Source: an uncultured Solimonas sp.
GTDB lineage: Bacteria; Pseudomonadota; Gammaproteobacteria; Nevskiales; Nevskiaceae
NCBI GenBank assembly: GCA_946478985.1
Contig: CAMLDZ010000009.1
Location: 1-51,344 of the forward strand
Length of the DNA stretch: 51,344 nucleotides
Reading direction: 5' to 3'
In this document: piece after piece, positions 42,096 through 49,865 of the stretch
Layout of the letters: the number at the start of each line of letters is the position of its first letter
Position numbering within the stretch: position 1 is the first letter of the stretch
Translations under genes and position numbers: made by a program
The notes under the pieces: model-generated
What the model was told of the DNA's origin: nothing
Databases searched by the model: none
What the model saw: only the letters and a program-made list of their open reading frames with translations

Positions 42096-42374
42096 ATGGA
42101 CCAACGCGCCGTCATCGCCGTCCTCGCCGCGCTGCTGCTCGGTCTGCAGTGGCGGCTCTGGGTCGCCAACGGCGGCATCGCGCATACCCATCGTCTCAAG
42201 CAGCAGGTGGCCGAGCAGACCGCCGAGAACGAGCGGCTGCGCGCGCGCAACGCCACGCTGGATGCCGAGGTCCGCGATCTGGGCTCCGGCGTCGTCGCCA
42301 TCGAAGGCCGCGCGCGCACGACGATCGGCATGATCAAGCAGGGCGAGACCTTCTACCTGGTCGTACAGCCGTAA
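42096..42374 (+). CDS. ftsB: Cell division protein FtsB
   Basis: 92 residues. A short cytoplasmic start, one membrane helix (about residues 6-20, VIAVLAALLLGLQWRLW), then a periplasmic coiled coil (LKQQVAEQTAENERLRARNATLDAEV). The last part, TTIGMIKQGETFYLVV, matches the MVKPGETFYRLV-like motif of FtsB. FtsB with FtsL and FtsQ activates FtsWI septal peptidoglycan synthesis. Its place between eno and ispD is the conserved one in gammaproteobacteria, and ispD starts 9 bases later. Confidence 0.94.
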   Translation: MDQRAVIAVLAALLLGLQWRLWVANGGIAHTHRLKQQVAEQTAENERLRARNATLDAEVRDLGSGVVAIEGRARTTIGMIKQGETFYLVVQP

Positions 42375-42383
42375 TTTCCCCAC

Positions 42384-43091
42384 GTGGCTCCGACGACACG
42401 CTATTGGGCCGTCATTCCGGCCGCCGGCGGCGGCACGCGCATGGGCGCGAGCGGCCCCAAGCAGTACCTGCGACTGGCAGGCCGTGCGCTGCTCGAATGG
42501 TCGCTGGCGCCGTTCCTCGACGCCGAGTGGATCGACGGCATCGTCCTGGTGCTGGCGCGCTCCGACAGCGAGTTCGCCAAGTTGCCGATCGCGCGTCATC
42601 CGAAGATCGTCATCACGCACGGTGGCGCTGCGCGCGCCGAGTCGGTGCTGGCGGGCTTGCAGGCCGTCGCCGAACGCACCGCAGCTTTCAAAGACGTGCA
42701 GGTGCTGGTGCACGACGCCGCGCGGCCCTGCCTGCAGGCGTCCGACATCGACCGCCTCTGCGAGGAAGCCGACGACGAGCACGGTGGCATCCTGGCGATG
42801 CCGGTCACCGATACGCTCAAGCATGCGCGGCAAAGCCGCATTGCCCAGACGGTGGACCGCGCGCAGTACTGGCGCGCGCAGACGCCGCAGTTGTTCCGGC
42901 TCGACCTGCTGGTGCGGGCGCTGAAGGATGGTGCCTGCGGTCGCGAGATCACCGACGAGGCCTCGGCGATGGAGGCGGCGGGCTACCGGCCGCGGCTGGT
43001 ACGCGGCCGCGAATCCAACATCAAGGTCACCTATCCCGAGGACCTGCAGCTGGCCGCGTTCTGGCTGGCACGGCAGGCGCCGCCTGCATGA
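42384..43091 (+). CDS. ispD: MEP cytidylyltransferase
   Basis: 235 residues from a GTG at 42384. Converts MEP and CTP to CDP-methylerythritol, third step of the MEP isoprenoid pathway. The nucleotide-binding N-terminus AVIPAAGGGTRMGASGPKQYLRL is complete; VLVHDAARPCL, AMPVTDTLKHA, YWRAQTPQLFR and DEASAMEAAGYRPRLVRGRESNIKVTYPEDL are further family motifs. Separate from ispF (10 bp gap) rather than fused as in some bacteria. Follows ftsB after nine bases, so likely one transcript eno-ftsB-ispD-ispF. Confidence 0.97.
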   Translation: MAPTTRYWAVIPAAGGGTRMGASGPKQYLRLAGRALLEWSLAPFLDAEWIDGIVLVLARSDSEFAKLPIARHPKIVITHGGAARAESVLAGLQAVAERTAAFKDVQVLVHDAARPCLQASDIDRLCEEADDEHGGILAMPVTDTLKHARQSRIAQTVDRAQYWRAQTPQLFRLDLLVRALKDGACGREITDEASAMEAAGYRPRLVRGRESNIKVTYPEDLQLAAFWLARQAPPA

Positions 43092-43101
43092 GAGGTTCGC
43101 G

Positions 43102-43584
43102 ATGAAGCTGCGTATCGGCCACGGTTTCGACACGCACCGCCTGGAAGCCGGCGAGGGCGTCACGCTGGGCGGCGTGCACATTCCCTGCGCCTATCGCGTG
43201 ATCGCGCATTCCGACGGCGACGCGCTGATCCACGCGCTGTGCGATGCCCTGCTCGGCGCGCTGGCGCTCGGCGACATCGGCAAGCTGTTTCCGGATACCG
43301 ACCCGCGCTGGCGCGGCGTCGACAGCCGCGAGCTGCTGCGCGAGGTGATGCGGCGGGTCGGCGCGGCCGGCTATCGCGTCGTCAATGTCGACAGCACGGT
43401 GATCGCGCAGGCGCCGCGGCTGGCACCCTACATCGTGGCGATGCGCGAGGCGCTGGCGCCGCTGCTCGGCGTCGACGCCGACGCGGTCAGCGTCAAGGCC
43501 ACCACCAACGAGGGCATGGACGCGATCGGCCGCAAGGAAGGCCTGGGCGCGCATGCAACGGTGCTGCTGATCGGCATGGACTGA
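43102..43584 (+). CDS. ispF: 2-C-methyl-D-erythritol 2,4-cyclodiphosphate synthase
   Basis: 160 residues from the ATG at 43102 (MKLRIGHGFDTHRL). Cyclises CDP-ME2P to MEcPP with loss of CMP, fifth step of the MEP pathway; a trimer with zinc. Zinc ligands Asp8 and His10 lie in GHGFDTHRL and the third His in VIAHSDGDALIHALCDALLGA. DIGKLFPDTDPRWRG and VSVKATTNEGMDAIGRKEG close the signature. The last gene of the rightward run; a compact repeat element (43589-43680) follows immediately and could end transcription. Confidence 0.98.
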   Translation: MKLRIGHGFDTHRLEAGEGVTLGGVHIPCAYRVIAHSDGDALIHALCDALLGALALGDIGKLFPDTDPRWRGVDSRELLREVMRRVGAAGYRVVNVDSTVIAQAPRLAPYIVAMREALAPLLGVDADAVSVKATTNEGMDAIGRKEGLGAHATVLLIGMD

Positions 43585-43588
43585 CAAG

Positions 43589-43680
43589 CCCTCACTCCGA
43601 CCCCTCTCCCGCGAGCGGGAGAGGGGCTTTGTCTTCCTTCTCCCGCTTGCGGGAGAAGGTGCCCGAAGGGCGGATGAGGG
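43589..43680. repeat. 92-bp REP-like palindromic element
   Basis: Bounded by CCCTCA (43589-43594) and TGAGGG (43675-43680). Contains a 12-bp stem CCCCTCTCCCGC / GCGGGAGAGGGG (43601-43626, loop GA), a 10-bp stem CTTCTCCCGC / GCGGGAGAAG (43637-43658, loop TT) and a small GCCC-GAA-GGGC (43661-43671). It lies exactly between convergent ispF and the acyl-CoA dehydrogenase gene, where such elements commonly sit, and could act as a bidirectional terminator. It shares the GGAGAGGGG motif with the dapE insert. Confidence 0.88.
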
Positions 43681-43688
43681 CGCGATCG

Positions 43689-44843
43689 CTAGTCGCGCTG
43701 CTGCGCCGCCTCGGCGCCCGCCTGCCGCGCAATGATCATCTTCATGATCTGTGCGGTGCCGTCGCCGATCTCGATGCCCATCACGTCGCGCATCCGCTGC
43801 TGGTGCGGCAGGTCCAGCGACCAGCCATAGTGGCCGTGCGTCAGCAGGCACTGATGGATCACTTCAAAAGCGGTGTTCGGCCCCATCCATTTGCACATCG
43901 CCGCTTCCGCGGTATGCGGCAGGCCGGCGTCGCGCAATTGCAGCGTGTGGTAGCAGAGCTGGCGCACCGCGGCGAGACGGCTCTGGCCCTCGGCGAGCGG
44001 AAACGTGACGCCCTGGAATGCGGCGATCGGCTGGCCGAAGGCCTCGCGCTCGGCGGCGTAGCGCCAGCTCTCGTCCAGCGAGGCCTGCGCGGCGCCGACA
44101 CACTGCAGGCCGAGCAGCGCACGGCTGTAGTCGAAGCCCTGCATCACCTGGCGGAAGCCGCCGCCCTCGTCGCCGAGGCGATGGCTGTCCGGGATGAAGA
44201 CGTCGTCGAAGAACAGCGAGCCGCGGCCGATGATGCGGCTGCCGACATCGTTGAATCGCGTGCGGCTCAGGCCCGGCACATCGGTCGGCACCAGGAAGGC
44301 GCTGACGCCGCGTGCGCCATCGGCAGCCGCGCCGGTGCGCGCGAACAGGATCACCGCGTCGATCTGATCGGCTCCGCTGATCGAGGTCTTCTCGCCCCGC
44401 AGGCGGTAGCCGCCGTCGACCCGCTCGGCGCGCAGGACCAGGTTCGCCACATCGGAGCCGCCACGCGGCTCGGTCAGGCCGACGCCGACGATGACTTCGC
44501 CGCTGACGATGCGCGGCAGCCATTGCGCCGCCAGCGCCGGCGGGCCATGCCGCGCAATCAGCATGCCCATCAGCGAGCCCATGATCTGCACGAAAGTGAC
44601 GTTGAAGTCGCCGTAGCCGAGCGCCTCGACGATCAGGCCGACGGTTGCGCCATCGGCACCCAGACCGCCGGCGGATTCCGGCAGATCCGGCGCGATCAGG
44701 CCCAGCGCGCCCATCTCGCGGATCAGCGCACGGTCGAAATGCCTGTCCTCGCGCTCGCGGCGCAGGTAGTGCGGCGCCAGCCGCTCGCGCGAGAACTTCC
44801 GCGCGACGTCCTGAATGGCCTGCTGCTCTGGGTTGGGGATCAT
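43689..44843 (-). CDS. Acyl-CoA dehydrogenase family protein, alicyclic acyl-CoA type likely
   Basis: 384 residues, normal for the family. FAD-dependent alpha,beta-dehydrogenation of an acyl-CoA thioester. N-terminal helices, then the flavin/substrate region GVGLTEPRGGSDVAN and LRGEKTSISGADQIDA, followed by the C-terminal bundle with AAEREAFGQPIAAFQGV. Near the C-terminus the sequence GIEIGDGTAQIMKMIIAR has Asp361 where medium-chain enzymes carry the catalytic Glu. This and the overall pattern recall cyclohexanecarboxyl-CoA dehydrogenases rather than straight-chain enzymes, but the substrate is unproven. Upstream lie GST and SDR genes in the same accessory block. Convergent with ispF across the repeat. 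Confidence 0.88.
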   Translation of the reverse strand: MIPNPEQQAIQDVARKFSRERLAPHYLRREREDRHFDRALIREMGALGLIAPDLPESAGGLGADGATVGLIVEALGYGDFNVTFVQIMGSLMGMLIARHGPPALAAQWLPRIVSGEVIVGVGLTEPRGGSDVANLVLRAERVDGGYRLRGEKTSISGADQIDAVILFARTGAAADGARGVSAFLVPTDVPGLSRTRFNDVGSRIIGRGSLFFDDVFIPDSHRLGDEGGGFRQVMQGFDYSRALLGLQCVGAAQASLDESWRYAAEREAFGQPIAAFQGVTFPLAEGQSRLAAVRQLCYHTLQLRDAGLPHTAEAAMCKWMGPNTAFEVIHQCLLTHGHYGWSLDLPHQQRMRDVMGIEIGDGTAQIMKMIIARQAGAEAAQQRD

Positions 44844-44917
44844 CGTGAAGCCGCTCTCCTCGGATGCCGTCTATGCGGATGTCATCGGCATCCTAGCCGC
44901 TGGCGCCGACCAGGACT

Positions 44918-45631
44918 TCAACGCGCCGCCGACCACTGGCCTTCGCCGTAGAGCATCCGGTAAGTGTCGTCGGGCAGGCCGGCCTGCTGGCCGCCGCCGG
45001 CGATCGTCTCCTTGCGCGTCTGCTTTGCCATCAGGGCCAGGCCCTGCTGGACCGCCGGGCGGGCCAGCAGCCGCGCGGCCCAGGCGTCCAGCGCCGGGTA
45101 GTCGCCCGGCACCAGTTGCTTGAGCAGCAGCCACCACGGCAGCACCGCGATATCGGCGACGCTGTACTCGTCGGCGAAGTAGTCATGCGTGCCCAGGTGC
45201 TGGTTCATCACCCGCATCTGCCGCGCGATCTCGTTGCGGTAGCGGGTGGTCGGCAGCTCCAGCCGCTCCTTGCAATAGACCGCGAAGAACGTCAGCTGGC
45301 CGCCCATCGGGCCAACGCCGGCCATCTGGAACATCAGCCATTTCATCATCTCGACGCGGCGGCGCGGCTCGGCCGGAATCAGCCGGCCGGCCTTCTCGGC
45401 CAGGTAGAGCAGGATGGCGCCGGACTCCCAGACGCTGAGGGGGCCGCCCGGGCCGTCCGGGTCGACGATCACCGGCATCTTGTTGTTGGGGCTGATCGCC
45501 AGGAACGCCGGCTTGAACTGGTCGCCGGCGAGCACGTCGACGGGATGCAGGCGATATGGCAGGCCGAGTTCGGCGAGCGCGATGGCGATCTTCTGGCCGT
45601 TCGGCGTGGGACCGTAATAGAGATCCAGCAT
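44918..45631 (-). CDS. Glutathione S-transferase family protein, Nu-class-like (YfcG/YghU)
   Basis: 237 residues. The thioredoxin-fold N-terminal domain begins LDLYYGPTPNGQKIAIALAELGL; the TPNG stretch is that of YfcG/YghU-type Nu-class proteins, which bind two glutathione molecules or GSSG and have disulfide-bond reductase activity. NNKMPVIVD carries the cis-proline, and WESGAILLYLAEKAG the glutathione Glu-Ser pair. The C-terminal helical domain contains YSVADIAVLPWW with the N-capping motif. Shares direction with the acyl-CoA dehydrogenase (74 bp apart) and is divergent from the SDR gene. It could conjugate or reduce a substrate in the same detoxification pathway; that is inference. Confidence 0.9.
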   Translation of the reverse strand: MLDLYYGPTPNGQKIAIALAELGLPYRLHPVDVLAGDQFKPAFLAISPNNKMPVIVDPDGPGGPLSVWESGAILLYLAEKAGRLIPAEPRRRVEMMKWLMFQMAGVGPMGGQLTFFAVYCKERLELPTTRYRNEIARQMRVMNQHLGTHDYFADEYSVADIAVLPWWLLLKQLVPGDYPALDAWAARLLARPAVQQGLALMAKQTRKETIAGGGQQAGLPDDTYRMLYGEGQWSAAR

Positions 45632-45777
45632 GGCGGTTTCCGCTGCCCGGGCGATGCGCCCGCGTCGATGCTGCCTGCGCTGGAGGCGCAGCGCCCACCC
45701 CGTTTGGGGAGTGCCGACGCGCGCCGGTGCAGCTACGGTGGCGGTATTCGCGTCACCCGCACCTCTGAGGACAGCCC

Positions 45778-46578
45778 ATGAGCGACAGCAGCAAGCGATT
45801 CGACGGCCGTGTTGCCGTGATCACCGGCGCGTCTTCCGGCATCGGCGCCGCGACCGCACGCGAACTCGCCGCCGGCGGCGCGCGGCTGATTCTCGGCGAT
45901 CTGGACGAGGCCGGCGGGCGCAAGCTCGTCGACGAACTCGGCGGCGCGACACGCGCCGTGTTCCTGCGCTGCGACGTCGCCGTGCAGGCCGAGGTGGAGG
46001 CGCTGATCGCCGCCGCCGACCGCCACTTCGGCCGGCTCGACATCCTGCACAACAACGCTGGCGTCGGCAGCTTCCATGCAACACCGGACCTGAGCCCGGA
46101 GGAATGGCACCGCGTGTTTGCGATCAACGTGCACTCGATCTACTACGGCTGTCACGCGGCGATTCCGCTGATGCGCCGGCAGGGCAAGGGTGCGATCGTC
46201 AACACCGCGTCGATCTCGGGAATGGGTGGCGACTACGGCATGTCGGCCTACAACGCTACCAAGGGCACGGTCATCAACTACACGCGGTCGATGGCGGTCG
46301 ACCATGCCGCCGAGAACATCCGCATCAACGCCGTCTGCCCGGGGCTGATCGCCACGCCGCTGGTGGCGCTGCTCGACGACGTCGGCCTGCGCGCACCCTG
46401 GGAGGCCGGCATCCCGATGCGCCGCATGGGTCGCGCCGAGGAGATCGCCAAGGTCGTCGCCTTCCTGGCGTCCGATGACGCCAGCTATGTCACCGGCGCC
46501 ATGTTCGTCGCCGACGGCGGCGCCAGCGCCCACACCGGCCAGCCGAACATTCCGGCTGCGCTGCAAGCCGCGCGCTGA
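45778..46578 (+). CDS. Short-chain dehydrogenase/reductase, NAD-preferring, FabG-like
   Basis: 266 residues, classical SDR. VITGASSGIG (residues 15-24) binds the cofactor, and Asp at the end of strand beta-2 (LILGDLDEAGG) favours NAD(H). NNAGVGSF, catalytic Ser in NTASISGMGG, Tyr158 and Lys162 in YNATKG, then VCPGLIATPL. The C-terminus FLASDDASYVTGAMFVADGGAS is the conserved FabG-like end. The sister gene at 9241-10047 has an Arg at the beta-2 end and differs in cofactor preference. Divergent from the GST gene (146-bp gap without a clear promoter) and convergent with the molybdopterin oxidoreductase (18 bp). Confidence 0.88.
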   Translation: MSDSSKRFDGRVAVITGASSGIGAATARELAAGGARLILGDLDEAGGRKLVDELGGATRAVFLRCDVAVQAEVEALIAAADRHFGRLDILHNNAGVGSFHATPDLSPEEWHRVFAINVHSIYYGCHAAIPLMRRQGKGAIVNTASISGMGGDYGMSAYNATKGTVINYTRSMAVDHAAENIRINAVCPGLIATPLVALLDDVGLRAPWEAGIPMRRMGRAEEIAKVVAFLASDDASYVTGAMFVADGGASAHTGQPNIPAALQAAR

Positions 46579-46583
46579 GCCGC

Positions 46584-46611
46584 GCCGCAGCGGGCTTCAG
46601 GCCGCTGCGGC
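46584..46611. terminator. Bidirectional hairpin between SDR and oxidoreductase genes
   Basis: A perfect 10-bp inverted repeat GCCGCAGCGG (46584-46593) / CCGCTGCGGC (46602-46611), placed between two convergent genes. It overlaps the stop codon and last codons of the oxidoreductase gene. No T-run on either side, so termination would need Rho or be partial. Confidence 0.55.
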
Positions 46612-48843
46612 CGTCAGGCTCGCGACGGCCGCTCCGGTCAGCGCCGTGACCTCGACGGACGTGCCATTGAGATTGGGCGTGCCGGCGAGTTCGTCGATCT
46701 GCGCGGTGGAGATCAGCTGGTTGCGCATGACGCCGCGCACTTCCGGGGGCGCGCCGTGCTGCGGATCGAAGAGCCGCGATCCCCAGCCGTGGTCGATGCT
46801 GACGATGCCGGCGGGCACATCCTCGGTGAGCCGAGCGCGCAGCTCGATGCGGCCGGTCGCCGAGCGCACGGCGACCTGCTGTTGCTCGACGATGCCGCGC
46901 GCGGCGGCGTCCTGCGGGTTGATCTCGATGAGTTCGCCGTAGTCGCGGCGATGTTTGCTGCTCTCGACCAGCCAGCTGTTCATCATGCTGCTGCGTCGCT
47001 GGTTGACCAGCCGCAACGGGAAGCTCGCCGTGAGTTCGGTGTCCAGCGGCTCGCCGAGGCGTGCGCGCAGGACCGCCACGAATGACGGCGGTGCGGCGTG
47101 GATCCTGCGGTCCGGCGTCATCAGGCAGCGCTGCAGGTGGCCGTATTCCTTGTCGCGGACAAACAAGCCCTGCGGCTGCTCGAGCAGATCCTTCCAGCGG
47201 ATTTCGCTGAACGCCTTGACCATCAGTGCCCAGAACCAGCGCGGGTTGAAGGCATGGCGCGGATTGCCGGTGCGCCGCGCGATCCAGCGGCTGGTGCGGA
47301 TGACGGCGTTGAGTCCGGGGATGCCCATGAATGGCACTTTCATCTTCAGTGCCAGATCACAGAAAAACTCCCACTCGGAGCGGACGCCGCCGCGCGGCTC
47401 GATGGTCGCGGCGCCGAACTGCGCGAAGCCGCGCTCGAACAGTACGCCGAAGAACACCGCGAAGAACTCCTCGCGCTCCAGAAAATGCGTGCCGGGAATC
47501 AGCCAGTGCGCATGGCGGTGGCTCTCGCGCTGGAACATGTCGATCGCGACCAGCAGTTCGAGCTGCTGCAAGGCCGCGTCGAGCTTGTCCGGATGCGGGC
47601 CGGAGACCACCGGGTTGCCGGCATTGATGATCAGCGCGCGGATCTGGTCCTGGCCGGGCGTGGTGATCTCTTCGGGCAGGATCGCCAGCGGATAGGCGCC
47701 GGCCACCGCGCGGTAGTTGCCGATGCGGCTGCGGCGTTTCACTGGCGGCGCCATGAGGTTGTAGACCTTCATGGTGTTCTTGAAGATTCCCGGCTGGTGG
47801 TAGCGGCCGCCCTTGCGGTCGATACGGCCGGTGATCAGGTTCAGCGCGTGGCTGAGCCATTCGCCGAGGGTGCCGTTGCGGTTCTGCGAGACGCCGGTGC
47901 GGGCCACGCAGACGGCGGTTTCGGCGGTGGCGAAGCGGCGCGCGACCTCGCGGATCTGCGCTTCCGGCACCTCGCAGCGTGCTGACAGCTCGGCCAGCGG
48001 CTGCGCCGCCGCAAGCGCGCGCAGCGTGTCGACGCCGTTGGCGGCGTCGCAGTCGGCCCGATGCTCCCAGTTCTGCTCGAAGACCACCTTGATGACGCCG
48101 AGCAGGAAGGCCCAGTCGCTGCCCGGGCGGATCTTCACGTGGAGGTTGGCCTTCTTGGTGGTCGGCGTCTCGCGCGGATCGACCACGATCATGTCGGCGC
48201 CGGCGGCCTGCGCCGCCAGCACACGTTCCCAGCCCTGCGGCACCGTGTCGAGCCAGGCCATCATGCTGACGGCTGGATTCATGCCGAGAAACAGGAAGCA
48301 CTTGGCGTGATCGACGTCCGGCACCAGTACGCCGAGTTCGGAGCCGTACATCGCCTCGGCCACCACGTGCGCGTTGTTCTGGTCGACCGAACCGACGTAG
48401 TAGTTGTTGTCGCTGCCCAGGCCTTTCATGAAGCCGCCCTGGAACAGCGCGCCCGGCGAGTTGAGCGCGCCCGGATTGCCGAGATAGGTGGCGATGGCGT
48501 GCGGGCCATGTGCGTCGCGGATCTTGCTCAGTCGCGCGGCGATGTCGCCGATCGCCTCGTCCCAGCTGGCCTCGACGTAGCGATCGCCGACGCGCTTCAT
48601 CGGTACCGTCAGGCGCTTGGGGTGGTCGCGTACGACGTTGGCGGTGCCGCCCTTGGAACAGTAGTCGCGCCAGTTGTACGGATGCGTCCGGTCCGGCAGC
48701 ACCTTGTCGATCTTGCCGTCGGCGCTATGGACATCGAGGCCGCAGAAGGCGACGCAAATACGGCAGAAGGTCTTGGTTGCGGGGCTTGGCTGGCGATCGG
48801 TGCTGCGCGTGGCAGCACTCGTCACCGGGGTCGCGGGGCTCAT
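46597..48843 (-). CDS. Molybdopterin-dependent oxidoreductase (DMSO reductase superfamily) with 4Fe-4S cluster
   Basis: 748 residues from the ATG at 48843, which has GGAGG nine bases upstream; a more distal ATG at 48936 would add 31 residues with no ribosome site. Cys27, Cys30, Cys34 and Cys62 (FCRICVAFCG ... DYCSKG) form the N-terminal 4Fe-4S motif. The molybdopterin domains follow (GNPGALNSPGALFQGG; WLDTVPQGWERVLAA; VVDPRETPTTKKANLHVKIRPGSDWAFLLGV; NLITGRIDRKGGRY) and a C-terminal dinucleotide-binding domain (LRLVNQRRSSMMNSWL). No Tat twin-arginine signal, so it is probably cytoplasmic. The substrate and the Mo ligand are not identifiable with confidence; VGSVDQNN lies where the ligand is expected. 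A divergent TetR gene probably controls it. Confidence 0.88.
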   Translation of the reverse strand: MSPATPVTSAATRSTDRQPSPATKTFCRICVAFCGLDVHSADGKIDKVLPDRTHPYNWRDYCSKGGTANVVRDHPKRLTVPMKRVGDRYVEASWDEAIGDIAARLSKIRDAHGPHAIATYLGNPGALNSPGALFQGGFMKGLGSDNNYYVGSVDQNNAHVVAEAMYGSELGVLVPDVDHAKCFLFLGMNPAVSMMAWLDTVPQGWERVLAAQAAGADMIVVDPRETPTTKKANLHVKIRPGSDWAFLLGVIKVVFEQNWEHRADCDAANGVDTLRALAAAQPLAELSARCEVPEAQIREVARRFATAETAVCVARTGVSQNRNGTLGEWLSHALNLITGRIDRKGGRYHQPGIFKNTMKVYNLMAPPVKRRSRIGNYRAVAGAYPLAILPEEITTPGQDQIRALIINAGNPVVSGPHPDKLDAALQQLELLVAIDMFQRESHRHAHWLIPGTHFLEREEFFAVFFGVLFERGFAQFGAATIEPRGGVRSEWEFFCDLALKMKVPFMGIPGLNAVIRTSRWIARRTGNPRHAFNPRWFWALMVKAFSEIRWKDLLEQPQGLFVRDKEYGHLQRCLMTPDRRIHAAPPSFVAVLRARLGEPLDTELTASFPLRLVNQRRSSMMNSWLVESSKHRRDYGELIEINPQDAAARGIVEQQQVAVRSATGRIELRARLTEDVPAGIVSIDHGWGSRLFDPQHGAPPEVRGVMRNQLISTAQIDELAGTPNLNGTSVEVTALTGAAVASLTAAAA

Positions 48844-48904
48844 CCTTGTGTCCTCCAACAGGGGCCGCGTGGCCTGGTGAGCCGAGCTTACCGGGACTTC
48901 GTGT

Positions 48905-48925
48905 CGCAAGGAAACAATCCTTCGC
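48905..48925. promoter_or_regulatory. Candidate TetR operator in divergent intergenic region
   Basis: AAGGA (48908-48912), five bases, TCCTT (48918-48922), extended by CGC on the left and CGCG on the right with one unpaired base. It lies in the 143-bp space between the oxidoreductase and TetR genes. Short arms, so only a candidate. Confidence 0.35.
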
Positions 48926-48986
48926 GGCCGACTCATTCGCCCGCTTGCGGCTTGCAGGCGAATTCCTACGCTGCCTACACTCGGCC

Positions 48987-49625
48987 ATGCTGAACCTCAC
49001 CGAACGACCTTTGGCGCGGCGCCGTCCGCGTGGACAGCCGGATACGCGCGGCGCCATCCTCTGCGCCGCGGAAGCCTTGATGCAGCAGCGCGGTTTCGGT
49101 GGGTTCAGCTATCAGCACATCGCCGCGCAGCTGGGTGTGCGCACCGCCGCGATCCACTACCACTTTCCTTCGAAGGACGATCTGGGCGTGGCGCTGGTGC
49201 GGCGTTTTCGTGAGCGCTTTCGCGACTGGGCGAGTGAGGTCGAGCAGCACTGCGATGCCTGGCAGCGGCTCGAAGCCTATTTCCAGACCTATCTGGACCA
49301 CCTCGAAGCCGACCAGTGTCAGCTCTGCCCGGGCGGCGTGCTCGGCGCCGAGTTCGGCACCTTGTCCGAGTCCATGCAGGTGGAGGCGCGGCTGCTGATG
49401 CGCGAGATCTACAGCTGGGTGGTGGCGACGCTCGAGGAAGGGCGCCGCGACGGCGTCCTGCGCTTCGATGGCGACCCCTATGACAAGGGCATGGTCGTGG
49501 GTGCCGCGCTGCAGGGCGGCCTGCAGATCGCCCGCGTCTCCGGCCCGCAGCGCTTTCGTCAGCTGCTCGGCCAGCTGGCGCTGGACCTCACCGGCCGCAA
49601 ACCGGACAGCGGGCCGCTGCCCTGA
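48987..49625 (+). CDS. TetR/AcrR-family regulator, probable local regulator
   Basis: 212 residues from the ATG at 48987. The N-terminal domain shows GAILCAAEALMQQRGFGGFSYQHIAAQLGVRTAAIHYHFPSK in order, a clear TetR helix-turn-helix. The C-terminal domain (EQHCDAWQRLEAYFQTYLDHLE, QCQLCPGGVLGAEFGTLSESMQ) resembles the TetR_C group linked to ligand sensing, and has two cysteines in a QCQLC patch. It is divergent from the molybdopterin oxidoreductase, sharing a 143-bp promoter region, which suggests it represses that gene and itself. Followed by 240 bases with no recognised gene. Confidence 0.88.
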   Translation: MLNLTERPLARRRPRGQPDTRGAILCAAEALMQQRGFGGFSYQHIAAQLGVRTAAIHYHFPSKDDLGVALVRRFRERFRDWASEVEQHCDAWQRLEAYFQTYLDHLEADQCQLCPGGVLGAEFGTLSESMQVEARLLMREIYSWVVATLEEGRRDGVLRFDGDPYDKGMVVGAALQGGLQIARVSGPQRFRQLLGQLALDLTGRKPDSGPLP

Positions 49626-49865
49626 GCGGAGCCTGGCGCGGGCCTGGGCTGTCAGGTGCACCGCCGTCGCCAGTTCGGCGCGGCCGGCCCGCATCGTGCC
49701 GCACTGGACGATCGGGTAACGGGGGGGGGCGGGCAGCTCTCGCTGACGCGCGTCTTCATTCTGGTTTCCCGGCGGGGGCGATGGTGGCGATGGACAGGCA
49801 GGGCGGCCGCGCTGCGTCCCAGACTTCGGTGCAGGCGCGGCGCCGCGCCGGTGGCGCCGCCTGGC
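49626..49865. other. Non-coding gap with G9 tract
   Basis: 240 bases between the TetR stop and the convergent Smr-domain gene. No frame encodes a recognisable protein. It holds a run of nine G at 49721-49729, prone to slippage in replication and to sequencing error. No T-run terminator seen. Confidence 0.5.

Noticed and set aside
45632..45777. Hairpins (CTGCGC/GCGCAG and CACCCC/GGGG) in the GST-SDR divergent gap as an operator or terminator
   Set aside because: Short GC-rich stems are common by chance here, and no regulator gene is adjacent.
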